DNA of 64,000 bases. Origin: Lobosporangium transversale. Taxonomy: Eukaryota > Mortierellomycota > Mortierellomycetes > Mortierellales > Mortierellaceae. Below the pieces are notes generated by a model that was given only the letters and a program-made list of their open reading frames with translations, did no database searches and was not told where the DNA came from. Where the stretch lies: NCBI RefSeq assembly GCF_002105155.1, contig NW_019029028.1, positions 248,001-312,000 of the forward strand, read 5' to 3'. Positions 1-10,850 of this stretch are shown here, one piece after another; the stretch's first letter is position 1; each line of letters begins with the position of its first letter. A program made the position numbers and the translations under genes.

Positions 1-1599
1 CCTGGCTCCGCCTTTTTTCGCCAGACTGGAGAATGTGCCTCTGGATTTTGATTTGAACAGCGTGCTTGAGGAGGAGGCCGATGACCAGGTTCCTGGGGAG
101 CTGTCCTCGCGTCTTCTTGTTGGCCCCTTAGAAGGTTCCATTGGTAACGCTCCTGAGCCTAATCCCCGGGAATGCTCATCCCATGCGTCCAGTTCCTCAT
201 CCTTGTCCTCGTCAAGGCTGCCCTCATGTCTTGGATGGACGTACCAGAGCACTCGGTCTGTCCATGCAGGCACGCGCTTTGTAATGCTATATTCATTTGA
301 TCCCATCCTGAATTTGTAAGTTGGAGGGAAAGCCAGCGGTGCTTCATGAAAATGTTTGAAAACATTCATGGTTTTACGCTGCGCACTAAGCTGATCATGA
401 CTGTATAACTGCCGTAGGTGGCCCTGTTTGATTGCATGGACGATCTCACCAGCTGTCAAATCCGGCATAGTGGACTGAGAAAGCATATCCTCCGAAGAAA
501 GCTTCTTTTTCGTCTTCCTTTTGGTCAAGTTACCATCGGATTTTGCAAGGTCCAGACGATAGTTGAGATCACCTGCCCAGAAGATGTAGTCGCTCGAAAA
601 AATAGACTCTTCCCAGGGTGGAAGACTTGTCTTTTTTTCTTGCTCTGCATGATAACGCTTCTTTTGATTGCTGTCGTTATTATTGGATTGTGAGTTCTTT
701 TTCTTCTTTGGGAGCAATGGTCCAGTATCATTATCACCCTGATAGAAAGATTCGTTGTCATCATCTATCTCTTGCTCGCGTTGTTGATCAAACGAGGAAG
801 AAAACGAGGAGGCTTTAGACGATAACCGCTCCTGATGTTCAAACAGCAGACCCTTCACATGGTTATCTCGGTCATCTACAAAAATCATCCTCCGACAAAT
901 TGCGAGGTAATCATCGTTTCTTCGTTTGATTTCGTCCAAATGTGCACTAAGGTGTGCATTGATAAAGCAAATCTCAAACCCAGAGCGACTAATACCAAAA
1001 CTTCCATTGGCTGTCGTCGCCACCGCCGCAGTTGTCAGTGGAAGTCTAATCGACAACCTAGTCGCAATAGCACCTTTATTCCCCATACCCCAGGGTCCTG
1101 TGCCCACAGAACTGTTTAAGATCCTGTCAACATATTCTGTCATAGCTCCATCTCGCGTGAAGATAAGGAGAGCCATTCCAACTTGAGCAGTCTGTGAAAT
1201 GAGACTGAAGCGGTGACCACCTGCAAAAGTCTTGTGAAGCGTCCGGAGAATCGTTTGTGCTAATTCATCAATTTTAGACTTGATGCGGTACGTGTCATGA
1301 ATGAAGGCATCAGGATAGGGCGCAAACTCTTGCAATGCTACCGCAATGATATCAGGAATGAGCGGGGCAGAGAGGGCGCTCGCTGTGGCAGTTGCTGCTG
1401 CTGCTGCTGCAAGCATCTCGGCGGCAGATGCGGTTGAGGGTGGCACCAAAGGGCTCCCAGGGACAGACTCATGGATATGTGTAGACAAGGATGGGTGAGT
1501 GGCCAACCAGTCCGAAAGGTCCTGTTCAATCGGACGTTGAGCCATGTTAAATGTGCCAATCAGCACAGCGGGCGTCTGAGATTGCTGAATAATGACCAT
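1..1599 (-). CDS. Inositol polyphosphate 5-phosphatase (3' end beyond window)
   Basis: Predicted Mg-dependent phosphatase removing the 5-phosphate of phosphoinositides or inositol phosphates. One open frame runs without a stop from an ATG at 1599 to the window edge (533 codons). Family motifs appear in the right order: VLIGTFNMA near residue 12, a PDIIAVALQE segment near 82 (the catalytic Glu region), MGNKGAIATRLS near 172, INAHLSAH near 213, WAGDLNYRL near 341, PPTYKF near 420 and PAWTDRVL near 438. An Ala-rich stretch (about 60-75) and a charged Ser/Lys-rich insert (about 262-330) interrupt the domain, as in many fungal proteins. No intron is needed. The C-terminus is outside the window, so targeting domains and substrate class (INPP5-, OCRL- or synaptojanin-like) cannot be assigned. 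The fold assignment is secure; substrate is unknown. Confidence 0.9.
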   Translation of the reverse strand, partial: MVIIQQSQTPAVLIGTFNMAQRPIEQDLSDWLATHPSLSTHIHESVPGSPLVPPSTASAAEMLAAAAAATATASALSAPLIPDIIAVALQEFAPYPDAFIHDTYRIKSKIDELAQTILRTLHKTFAGGHRFSLISQTAQVGMALLIFTRDGAMTEYVDRILNSSVGTGPWGMGNKGAIATRLSIRLPLTTAAVATTANGSFGISRSGFEICFINAHLSAHLDEIKRRNDDYLAICRRMIFVDDRDNHVKGLLFEHQERLSSKASSFSSSFDQQREQEIDDDNESFYQGDNDTGPLLPKKKKNSQSNNNDSNQKKRYHAEQEKKTSLPPWEESIFSSDYIFWAGDLNYRLDLAKSDGNLTKRKTKKKLSSEDMLSQSTMPDLTAGEIVHAIKQGHLRQLYSHDQLSAQRKTMNVFKHFHEAPLAFPPTYKFRMGSNEYSITKRVPAWTDRVLWYVHPRHEGSLDEDKDEELDAWDEHSRGLGSGALPMEPSKGPTRRREDSSPGTWSSASSSSTLFKSKSRGTFSSLAKKGGAR

Positions 1600-2360
1600 G
1601 GCTGTCAGAACTTAGACAGGATGAGAACTAGAAGAGTAATCTTGTTAGTCAAGCAACAAAAGTGCAATCAAGAAGACTAATGTGAAGTCTGAAACGAAAT
1701 GAAAAGGAGGTCAGCAGTTTTAAGAGGGCTGGAGACAAAGGCAACTGAACGCGGAAGAGAGGGCAAAAATCTGATTACTTCATCACATTTTTGTTTATCA
1801 AACCTTTGGACAAAAGCATTGGATTCAATAGCATTGCCCCCTTACAACCCAATATTTAAAACCAACAGACATGCATAACATTGACTACCAATAAAACAGG
1901 AAGAAACACCGTTCAGGAACCAAAATTTCATAACACTTTCACAAAAACAAGACGTTGTCAATATCACCCAACATGCTCCTTGATGTGCTCACTAGATGCA
2001 TTGATGATATTCAATCATGGATCTTTGATCATAGTAAAGCATCGAAGAAAGCGATTGCTTGCCGAGAATATGACTGATAAGAAATACTGATGTAAAATGT
2101 ACGGTTTCGCAATGATGTGAAGGAACTAAGTTATCGTGGTAGGATGAGCTAATATTCCACCTGAGTATGGCCTTTCTAAATAGCTCAATGATAACAACGC
2201 TAGAGCTCATAGAACTTTTACTGTTATAAAATAACAATTAAGAAAAATAATAAATTAAACGACATCGTAAGTCTATGCTTAGTTGTATTATGTCTTTGTA
2301 TACTAAAGAAAAAAAGAACCAAAAGCTACTATATTAAAAAGGTTGTAAATCGCAGGAGGT
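1600..2360. other. Intergenic region, ALG12 3' end to 5-phosphatase start
   Basis: About 760 bp between two genes on the minus strand. It should hold the promoter of the 5-phosphatase and the 3' UTR of ALG12. Short open frames on both strands show no recognisable protein. No repeat or RNA gene was seen. Confidence 0.5.
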
Positions 2361-4026
2361 CTATACGGCACCATATCTTCTCATAATCCAGATCTTGCCT
2401 TCGGTCATGATTTGCAGCGGACTGCATTCTCTCCAAAGTCTAATCACTTTATCTTTTGATAACAAAGCCTGGCGTTCAGTGTTTGTACTAATCTCCTTGA
2501 AAGTCGCTGGACATGTCTCCTTGATTTTGCTTAGTGGGGTACGTGTCAAGCCAGCAAACCCATTGATTTGCTCCAAAACAATATAGTCATGCTTGTGAAA
2601 TTCAGGAATAGATGTCAGGAGGTGTGTATAATGTAGATAGTCTTGATGCTTTTTGTGGGATTCGTTCTTGGAGTATGTCCATGGGTTTTCGGGCGCGATA
2701 GGAGAAGATGAAGAGGCCAGTTCACCAAACCGACTACATCCTGTCTCAGCTGCAGCACCATCAATATGCACCATGGCTACTTGGTTTGGTCCAAAAAAAT
2801 AAAAAATAAAGGGACATGAGGGTGTTAAGATGGACCTGCTATGTTAACTCCGCTCGCCTTAAACCTGTAGACATCAGTGAATAGACCATCAATCTTACCC
2901 GCGGAAAAATGAGGAAGCTCAAGCTCATGGAGACGCTGGAGTGCTTGTCCCCCGGGATAGTTGAAACTAGAAATCAGCGACTGAACAGTGCTGGAAATGA
3001 AGCTAAGCCCAAGAATGCCAAACAAGATCACCACCAGAAAACGATATGCTAATGTCTTTTGCTTCAATCTAAGCAGAGAAATATCAGAAATTCGTCAGGA
3101 CACGCTTCTTATGAAGACAGCACATCTGATATTGCATACCAAAAAAAAAAAAAAAAAAAAGATACTCACACCCATGATAAAGTAATCGCAGCTCCTAAGT
3201 TTAAAATAGGCACAGTGTATACGACAAACCTCCACTCCTTGTGTTCCAAAATGGAATAGGCTGTGACAAAGACAGTAGCAGGGATCATGTAACGCCTAAA
3301 TCGAGGTTCGATGACCACAGCAACCAAGGCCAACGGCAATGCAATACCAGAGATCTTCGGTACCAGACTTGTAAAATATGTATGCCATGGAGAAACTCCC
3401 CAAGCGACTGATTTGCCTTGCACGGCATTGAACCAAAACACAGCACCTTCTGCCCACATCCACTGCCTCCAAAACCATGAATCGACCACAATAGCGATGG
3501 CAAGGCTAGCCAGTCCTGCCTTCATACCTTCAAGGATAGTAGAGATGAGTTGGATACGAGCCATTATGAGCTCCAACAAAATAATTGGGCCGAGAAGAAG
3601 AAGGATTTCAGAGCGAAATAGAACAGTAGCAAGGACAAAGCAGTCAATCATACGGAAAAGACATTTTTCTGTGAAAACGCGTGATTTTTGAGAAGACGCT
3701 TGCATCCAGTACGAGTACGCAACATTGACTAATGACGGTAATAATAATGAAGTGAGTGGACATTCTTTTCTTTTCTTTTCTTTATTATTGCAGTTAAGGA
3801 TGATTGCTGCTGCCATAAGAACTTACCAACTATAAGAGCAAATGTATTGGGTAATGTTCTGCCAGCATAAAATAACCAATGGAATTGTACACCAGACACA
3901 ATCATAAACAAGATACTTGTCAGCTTGCCGAATTGGTATTGAATTCCGCGGCTTACTTGGTACCATCCTAGAAAAGTGAACAGACCAAGAATTGATCGGA
4001 CTAGGGAATGCATCCAATTGAGCACG

Positions 4027-4058
<32 letters not shown>

Positions 4059-4805
4059 CGTAAGCAACGACCGCAGGCCTCATTCCTCTCACTAAAAAAA
4101 AAAAAAAAAAAAAAAGTTTTTCTTACCAATGATTTGTCCCACAAGTCCCTTGGGGGCCGCTGATGCAAAAGTAAAGAGACGCGCAAGGATCATTATAGGC
4201 CAACTGCATGCTGCCAGTAGCAAGGGACCAACAAATGTCCTCGGCACAACCCCTGGAAATTCAAGATGATCATACTAAACCGTAAAAGATTAGTACAATA
4301 TCCAGCTCATACTCGATTTTTTTCTTGTCTGTGAGCACATGCATTGTACCTGCTTAACGCTCTCTGGTGAAACACCAAAGGTCAAGATGTCATGTACGGC
4401 CTGGAGATTAAAACTTTCCTCGACTTTTGTATATGGTGCAATCCAAATGTGAAGCAGAACCAAACTCAAAACCAAAATATGCACAATCCCCTCTAAAACT
4501 ATCAACGAAGATGTCGCCCACAAAGACGGAGAAGACGAGGAAGAGGAAAACTTGTAGATTATCTCTGTTGAAGAGGATGAAGGAGTCGGAGACGCTTGAG
4601 AATCATGAATTTGGAACTGAACGGTCTTGATAGTCTTGCGGCGTGCTTTGAGGGTGCTTCCATTTCCGTTGAGTAAAATACTGTGACCGCTGATATCACC
4701 ATTCAAGGCACTGTTATTGTGATCATTCTGTTGCTGATGCTGATGCTGTTGGTGTTGGTGCTGAGCAGTGGCATTACCTTGTTCTTCCATCTCGCTTGTG
4801 GTCAT
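2361..4805 (-). CDS. ALG12: ALG12, dolichyl-P-Man:Man7GlcNAc2-PP-Dol alpha-1,6-mannosyltransferase
   Basis: GT22-family ER membrane mannosyltransferase adding the eighth mannose to the lipid-linked N-glycan precursor. Exons on the minus strand are 4805-4350, 4274-4127, 4000-3827, 3728-3170, 3068-2836 and 2776-2361. All joins keep phase and give 661 residues. Hallmarks are PYTKVEESFNLQAVHD (about 125-139, luminal loop 1), YDHLEFPGVVPRTF just after the first intron, the VDSWFWRQWMW segment, EGAVFWFNAVQGKSVAWG, HKEWRFVVY and the C-terminal VHIDGAAAETGCSRF block. Hydrophobic segments fit a multi-span protein. The first ~95 residues are an extra His/Gln/Asn- and Ser-rich tail absent from most homologues. 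Several introns carry A/T homopolymers. Function is confidently assigned from family motifs; the C-terminal exon is supported by its match to the ALG12 ending. Confidence 0.95.
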
Positions 4806-5870
4806 TTCAGAATGAGAATTTCCAAAAGAGATGAAGAAAAAAAAAAAAAAAAAAAAAAAAAGAGTTGAGTAAGAGACAATAGCAATTTTAATTAAAACTG
4901 TTCTAATTGATAGCTACACTAGTTACACATTTACACACTTACTCATTTACACATTTATATGTTTACACACTTACACATTTTCATGCATGACACGTGTAAA
5001 TCCTGTGCTACTCGAAGTGAATTTGTGCGCGTAGTCTTTAACCTTGTTTTGGACCTCGGTGCTACGAGTTCTAGTTTGTACTGGCTCTCTATTCAAACTT
5101 TTGGCTTTGAGCTTCTGAATCCTAGCTTGTGCTTTTTTCATTCTGTTGATTTGTTTAACTATTTGTTTTTATTATCTATATTGTTCTTTTTTTTTATTGA
5201 TATATTTATTGCCGCTGTTTGCGTTCGTGAATACGACGCGCACGATGTTATTAAATGGTTTGCTGCTGGAAGACTTGGGCTCGGAATAAAAGTCAGTCCA
5301 GTAGTCGCTTATACATTGTCTCTCAGTGAAGTGTTTTTCTGGATCCCAAGTGTTATCGGAATGCCCGTAGCCTTTCCATTTGACCCAAATACTGCATGGC
5401 GTCAGAGATAGACATTTCAATTTTAAAAAATCTTAGTGACTAGAAATAAGATGACAGACCGATAAAATTGTTCCTTTTCGTCAAAATTGTCTGAACACTG
5501 GCAAAATCAGGACGATATTGTTGTAATCTTCTGTATTACCCTGTTGATTAATATGTTGATATGTCATCACTAATTCTTGGCCCCATCGTTAACTAGAAGG
5601 CTAGCAAAAGGAATATATTCTATCAGAGCTTTAAATGATGTCAATTACAGGAATTTTGTAAGGTAGTAGCCTGGTAAATGGCTTGGATATATCTGTCATT
5701 GACAGCATTCTTGGGCCCCTCATTTCTTTATAAATGGTCCATCATTTCTTTATAAACGCTCTTCCTTTTCTCTTTGTCTCTTTTTATTCTTCACACTTTC
5801 CTACTCTTCAACAAGCAACACGCTACTCCTACTACCTTTCTTTTCCCGCTTCTTTACTTTACATCCGATT
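4806..5870. other. Intergenic region upstream of ALG12 and the C2 gene
   Basis: Divergent intergenic space. It starts with a ~25-nt A-run (4838-4861), followed by imperfect short tandem units of the form ttacacattt/ttacacactt (about 4920-4982) and the chromodomain remnant listed separately. The last ~100 bp before 5871 are pyrimidine-rich, as in many fungal promoters. The open frame at 4959-5411 on the plus strand is a shadow of the remnant. Confidence 0.5.
5172..5420 (-). pseudogene. Chromodomain remnant, probably of a mobile element
   Basis: The minus strand encodes IWVKWKGYGHSDNTWDPE followed by a helix ending ISDYW. This matches the second half of a chromodomain, with its aromatic cage Trp and terminal helix. 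The first strand is not in the same frame: just upstream a different frame reads SDAMQYL, which suggests a small frameshift at the junction. No start codon context or flanking exon was found. A related chromodomain ends the transposase at 61528-62916, so this is plausibly a relic of a similar transposon or of a chromointegrase. Not expected to be functional. Confidence 0.6.
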
Positions 5871-6566
5871 ATGTCTGTTCAAATCACTGTCCACTCAGCG
5901 CAAGATATGGCTGATGTTGAGGTATTACTCGTCCTTTCTTTCAGAAGCTTCATGACTGCACGATCTGTTTTACGCGCGTCTTTTTGAACTTGCACATATA
6001 ATTGACAAGTATAGCTTTTTTTTTTGACATTTGTGCTGAACATATAATAGAGCTTTGGCAAGAACGACCCCTATGTTCAGATCAGTTTGAACTTCGCGGA
6101 CGAAAACGCTTTCGAAAAGACATCCACCAAGAAAAACGCAGGGAAAAACGCAGAATGGAACGAGACTCTTCGCCTTGGCAATTATGACCCTTCGGAGCAC
6201 CATTATTTGTACGTCGAGGTCCACGACAAGGAGAAACTCGCTGATGCCCCCATTGGCTTCACCGCTATTCCCTTGCAAGAGGTTACTTCGTCCTCCAACT
6301 CTCTCCGTGGTAGGTTCAATCTTTACACTACCAAAGGTAAGGAGCAGGGAAGCATCTCCTTGACTATCCATATCCTCCAACATGGTCAGCAGCCCCCTAG
6401 CTCCTTCAACCACCCCGAGATTCAAGGTCTGTCCCAGATCGTCATCGGCCACCATAAGAGGATCAAGCGCCTACAAAAGAGAGAGGATCTCACTGATGCT
6501 GCAACCGCAGCCGCTGGCGTAGCTCTCTTTGCAGGCGCTGCGAATTTTCTGGGATCTCACAAGTAG
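5871..6566 (+). CDS. Small C2-domain protein
   Basis: Two exons, 5871-5921 and 6051-6566, joined in phase 0, give 188 residues. The N-terminal ~110 residues form a single C2 domain: it starts SVQITVHSAQDM, then SFGKNDPYVQISL (conserved Asp of calcium-binding loop 1), the NAEWNETLRL strand and a YVEVHDKE segment (loop 3 acidic residues). A short basic stretch (HHKRIKRLQKRED) and a small Ala/Gly-rich hydrophobic tail (AATAAAGVALFAGAANFLG) follow, which could bind or insert in a membrane. It probably acts in calcium-dependent membrane binding. It resembles stand-alone C2 proteins of fungi and plant SRC2-like proteins. Partner and pathway are unknown. Confidence 0.85.
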
Positions 6567-7244
6567 GACAACGAGCAACAAATACCCACTCAAGTTCTGT
6601 GTTGTTTGCATTCCATCTTCGCATTCAGTTCTATATCTCATCACTTTCCAATCTCCATTTCCTCACCATCCATCTGTCAATCATTTTAAAGGATTCATTT
6701 ATCAGAATGTAAATAAAAAAAGACTTATTTTAATTTTATTTTATGCTTGAAAGAAAGAAAGAGGGAAGGGATTATTTTTTCTCTCTTTTTGTAGAGGTAA
6801 AAAGGGCTCTTTTTTGCATCATTGTAAATACTCTTTATTTCAAGTTTAAGTACTAAGCGGTAGGCTTAAAAAGATCTTAATTGGACTCTTGATTTGGGCA
6901 AAGCTGCAGACCTTCACTTCTATTCTTCTATCTTTTCGCCTCTCTTCATTTCACTAATGGGCCTCCTTTTAACCCTTTATTCCTTATGCCACTGCCATCG
7001 TAGCCATAACGCCCTCTCTCTTTCAATGGTTTTTTTTTTGCTCACCCCTTCCATGGATAATAAGCGCTAGTGTCAGAATGCTTGTCATAACTTCATTGAA
7101 TGACGCCTAATGTAATTCCGCCCTGAAACTGAAATAGAGAAACATAATGCGCTTCTCACTTTTCTAAATATATGGCTATGAAGCTCTTCTATATAGAGAT
7201 CTTAGGGTAAATGTGTAGATGCACAGGTCCCATTCTTGATGTTG

Positions 7245-7275
<31 letters not shown>

Positions 7276-8538
7276 GGAGCTATGACCCTGTTTTGTCTAC
7301 TTTACCATACATCATCCTGGTACATCGTCCAGTATTCTGCATCTTGATACTGTACTGCTACTGGGCAGAAAATATTGTTTATATTGGCTCCGCGATATGG
7401 CGTGTATTTCATTTTATCATTCTATGAGCTTTTTTGCTTTCGTAATGTTGTCGTGATGCTCGCAATTTCAACTGTTATACGCTTCATCTTCTCTTTGTGA
7501 TAGAGTAACTGGACAGATTGGTGGCACATTTTCAATATTCAGTTCTTCGCGGAACTTGAAGAACTCCAATTGTTCTATCGGACCAAGAGCACTATCACTG
7601 ATTAAGGAACAAGGTATAGCATGCTTATAAAACCCAGGATTTCAGCGATAGAGATGTCTCGCTTATCTGAAGTAGACATCTCAATTGTATTAATACGGTT
7701 CGTTTTATAAATATGATCAACAAGCTCTTGCACTCTGCGCTTCTCGCCTTCATTTCTTCTACAGCAGAGGACAATTAAGAATTGAGTTGTGCCATTTGTC
7801 AAGCTACTTAGAGTGGATTGGATGGATTCCCTGCTCGTTAAATACAGTAATAAGCTTATGCTTTGCCTCCATGAGGACTGAACACGGCTCTGAAGCAAGT
7901 TATATCTGCAGGAGTGAGCGCCGCTGGAAGGTGCTTTGTTGATGAGATCAGGAGCAGGTCTGCCAGTGGAGGCGCTCTCGCCAGAAGAAACATGTCCGTT
8001 AGAGAGGCCATTAGTGAGATTTATGTTGGCCTCGTCAGAAGAGTCATCAGAAGAGCTGTCACCGATGACAGTATGCCCATAATTGAACCTGAAATGTTTG
8101 CATTTCTCGTAGTATTTTTTAGGTTCTGTTGCGGTGATCGACGTCCGGCTTCAGTGAGGATGTGAACAAAGATATGCGTAAAGCGCGACTGGGATCATGT
8201 GTACTACAATATAAACTTGACAGCTTGCAGTGAGTGGTATAATTTTATGTGCTGCTCTTTTCTCCACCCTGGATTGTATGGATAAAAAGGATGGATAGCG
8301 AGTTGACATGTAAAAGATAGAGAAGGACAAGGCACAGTGAACCTGGAGGTGTAGAGGCGAGGAGGGAAGTTTGCATTGGAGGCCTTTCTTTTGAAGGATT
8401 AAAAGTTGTCTCTTTGTAAATACTGGAAAGCGAGAATCATGCCTCCCGTTTGAGATGGACTGTAAAGTTTAAATGGGTTACTTTTCTTTAATAATTGTTA
8501 CGCATCAAGGAAGAGGACTTTAGATAGGTACTGTCAGA
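6567..8538. other. Convergent intergenic region
   Basis: Almost 2 kb between the 3' ends of the C2 gene and the RIM15-like gene. It contains an A-run at about 7244-7274 and one possible degraded coding stretch on the minus strand (7602-8150, listed separately). The rest is AT-rich without supportable genes. Confidence 0.5.
7602..8150 (-). other. Possible unknown coding fragment
   Basis: A minus-strand frame stays open for about 180 codons without an obvious ATG at its beginning. It contains a Ser/Asp-rich segment (GDSSSDDSSDEAN), a linker rich in Ser, Gly and Pro, and then a more ordered part with CCRRNEGEKRRVQELVDHIY. A stop lies just upstream, and a possible splice acceptor (CAACAG) lies near 8127. 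I do not recognise the family. It could be a terminal exon whose earlier exons I could not find, a decayed gene, or chance. Confidence 0.25.
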
Positions 8539-10816
8539 TCATGCTATCGTAGGATCCACCTTTAAACTCTCTACTATAGTATTCTTACTCCCTTTCTCTT
8601 GTTCCTTCTCTTTCTTGTCCTCGGGTAGTGTAAGGCTACTGGGCAACTCCTTGTCTTGAGGCTGTGTCTGTGGTGCCGTCTCTACCATTGCCAGCTGACT
8701 TGTACTATTCTGACGCTCCCTCAACCCTTCTTTCTCCTTTTCCTTCGCACGCTCTGCACGATCTAACTGACTCGGTCGCGTAGAAAATGATGTTCCAGTC
8801 GAGGACACCGATCCAGATCGACCGCCTTTGATCAATGAAACCGAAGGCCCTTCTCCACCGCTCAATCCTTGGCTAGGCGCATTTTCGCGATTAGGCGTCG
8901 GTGTCTCACCTACATTTGATTGGATGGGACAAAAGAACTGTAGTCGCTTCTCGATCTCTTCGCGTGTTACGGGCTTGACCATCATATAGTCAAAGATTTG
9001 TGCTGCTAGATCCGGAAATGCTGTCACTGCAATAATAGGTGTTAGAGAATTGGTGTTCTGTGTCGACTTGATCATTCTGGTAGCCGTCTCTCCATCAACT
9101 ATTTCACAAAAAAATAAATGAACAAAGTTAATATCTTTAAGACCTGAAAGCGTACATAACAATATCTAACAGAGAGGAAAGTGCGAGACTTACTGATGGG
9201 CATGCGGATATCCATGAAAATAATATCAAATTTAACACTTCCCATCGCGCATCGGATCGCCTCAGCCCCATTACGCATTATCACGCATCGACAGTTGAGA
9301 CGCATCAAAATTGTTTCCAGGATTTTGGCACTGATTGGGTTATCATCTACTACCAAACAATCCCGTGTCCTATTTGTCTTACGGGTAGCTGCCGCTCCTT
9401 TAGTAGTCGATCGTAATGTAGCTGCAGCTTTGAGAGAGTGTCGGCTTGCTCGCAAACCAGATCCACTACTTGTACTGCCACTGCGACGATCACGCGTATG
9501 GCTGGCTAGTGGTGAATTCTTGGCTGGACCCATGAGTGATGTGGGCGAAGCAGTGCCGGGGATGGCAAATGGATGAATGTCAGTGTTTCCAGCACTTTGC
9601 GTTCGCGGCCGCAGGGGCATTGATGAACGGCGGTTCGCATGTGAAAGCTCCAGTGGGGAGATATTCTCCCTTGAATCCTCGCCAAACGCCACAGGAACAG
9701 ATGCAGATCTCTGTGGATGGTATTCGCTACCTTCTTGAGGCGTATTTCCTCCTCCACTTCCCTGATGCTGTTGGTGTTGTTGTTGGCCGATATTTGTGCT
9801 AATTGATCCATTGGATGATGGGGAGCCTTTGGGTGAATATGAAAAATAATTCTTAGCCTCAAACCGTAATGGTGGGGTGCTTGCCAGTGCATTCATAGAT
9901 CGGTGTTTGCTCTTCGTAATACTGCTGCTGCTCAAATTTCCCCCCGAACCAGGCGTTCCAGGCGTCTCAGCAGAAAACTCGGATATAGAGGATGACAGGC
10001 TACTTCCACCATTCGATCCCAGAGCACTATCACCTTTTAGCTTACGGATCACGTCATTATTGGCCTTTTCTAAAGCAGGAAGATTGATGAATGCAAACGT
10101 TCCAAATTCAATTACTGACTCGTCCTTCGACGAATCGGGCTGGCTTGAGGTGACTTCTTCGTCTATTGGGATAGGTGAATGTGCACGAGGGGTAATGGTA
10201 TTATCCAACTGATGACTGTCAACTGAAAGCGCGGAGGGTGCCGAGGCCGAAGCTGTTTCCGTGGCTGTACTTAACTGATGTGGTGTTACTGCTTCAGAGG
10301 TAGTCGTTATACTATCACGTTTAGCAAGGAGAGCCTGGACCTCTTTCAGTTCTGGGATGTCATCCCTGAACGAGCCCATTTTAGCTCCTCTAACGTCAAA
10401 ATAGTCTGTATCTTCAATATCGGCTGGTGCAGGTACAAAAGCGGGCCGCTCTGACAGCAACGTGTCCCAATTAATGCCTTTGAAGAAGGGGTGGCTTTTG
10501 ACTTCATCAGCACCATTAAACCCGAGTCGCTTTTCAGGATCAGGACACAATAGACGCTCCATAAAGTCCCGTGCTTCGGGTGAGATTTCCAATTCAGACT
10601 CATGCCAATCAATATCGTGATTAAGAATATTTTCAAACACCTGTTCTGGAGTCTCTCCATGGAATGGGGGACATCCATAGAGGAATTCATAACAAATGAC
10701 GCCCAACGCCCACTATAGGTCAACATTAAAGAGAATTAAAAAAATAAATAAATAACGTATACTACTTGCTCACTCCACCCAGGACTGAATAAAGTCAAGA
10801 GATCAATAATAATATT

Positions 10817-10850
<34 letters not shown>

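Noticed and set aside
4959..5411. 150-codon plus-strand frame
   Set aside because: Antisense to the chromodomain remnant and full of T-rich hydrophobic codons; no start context or homology.
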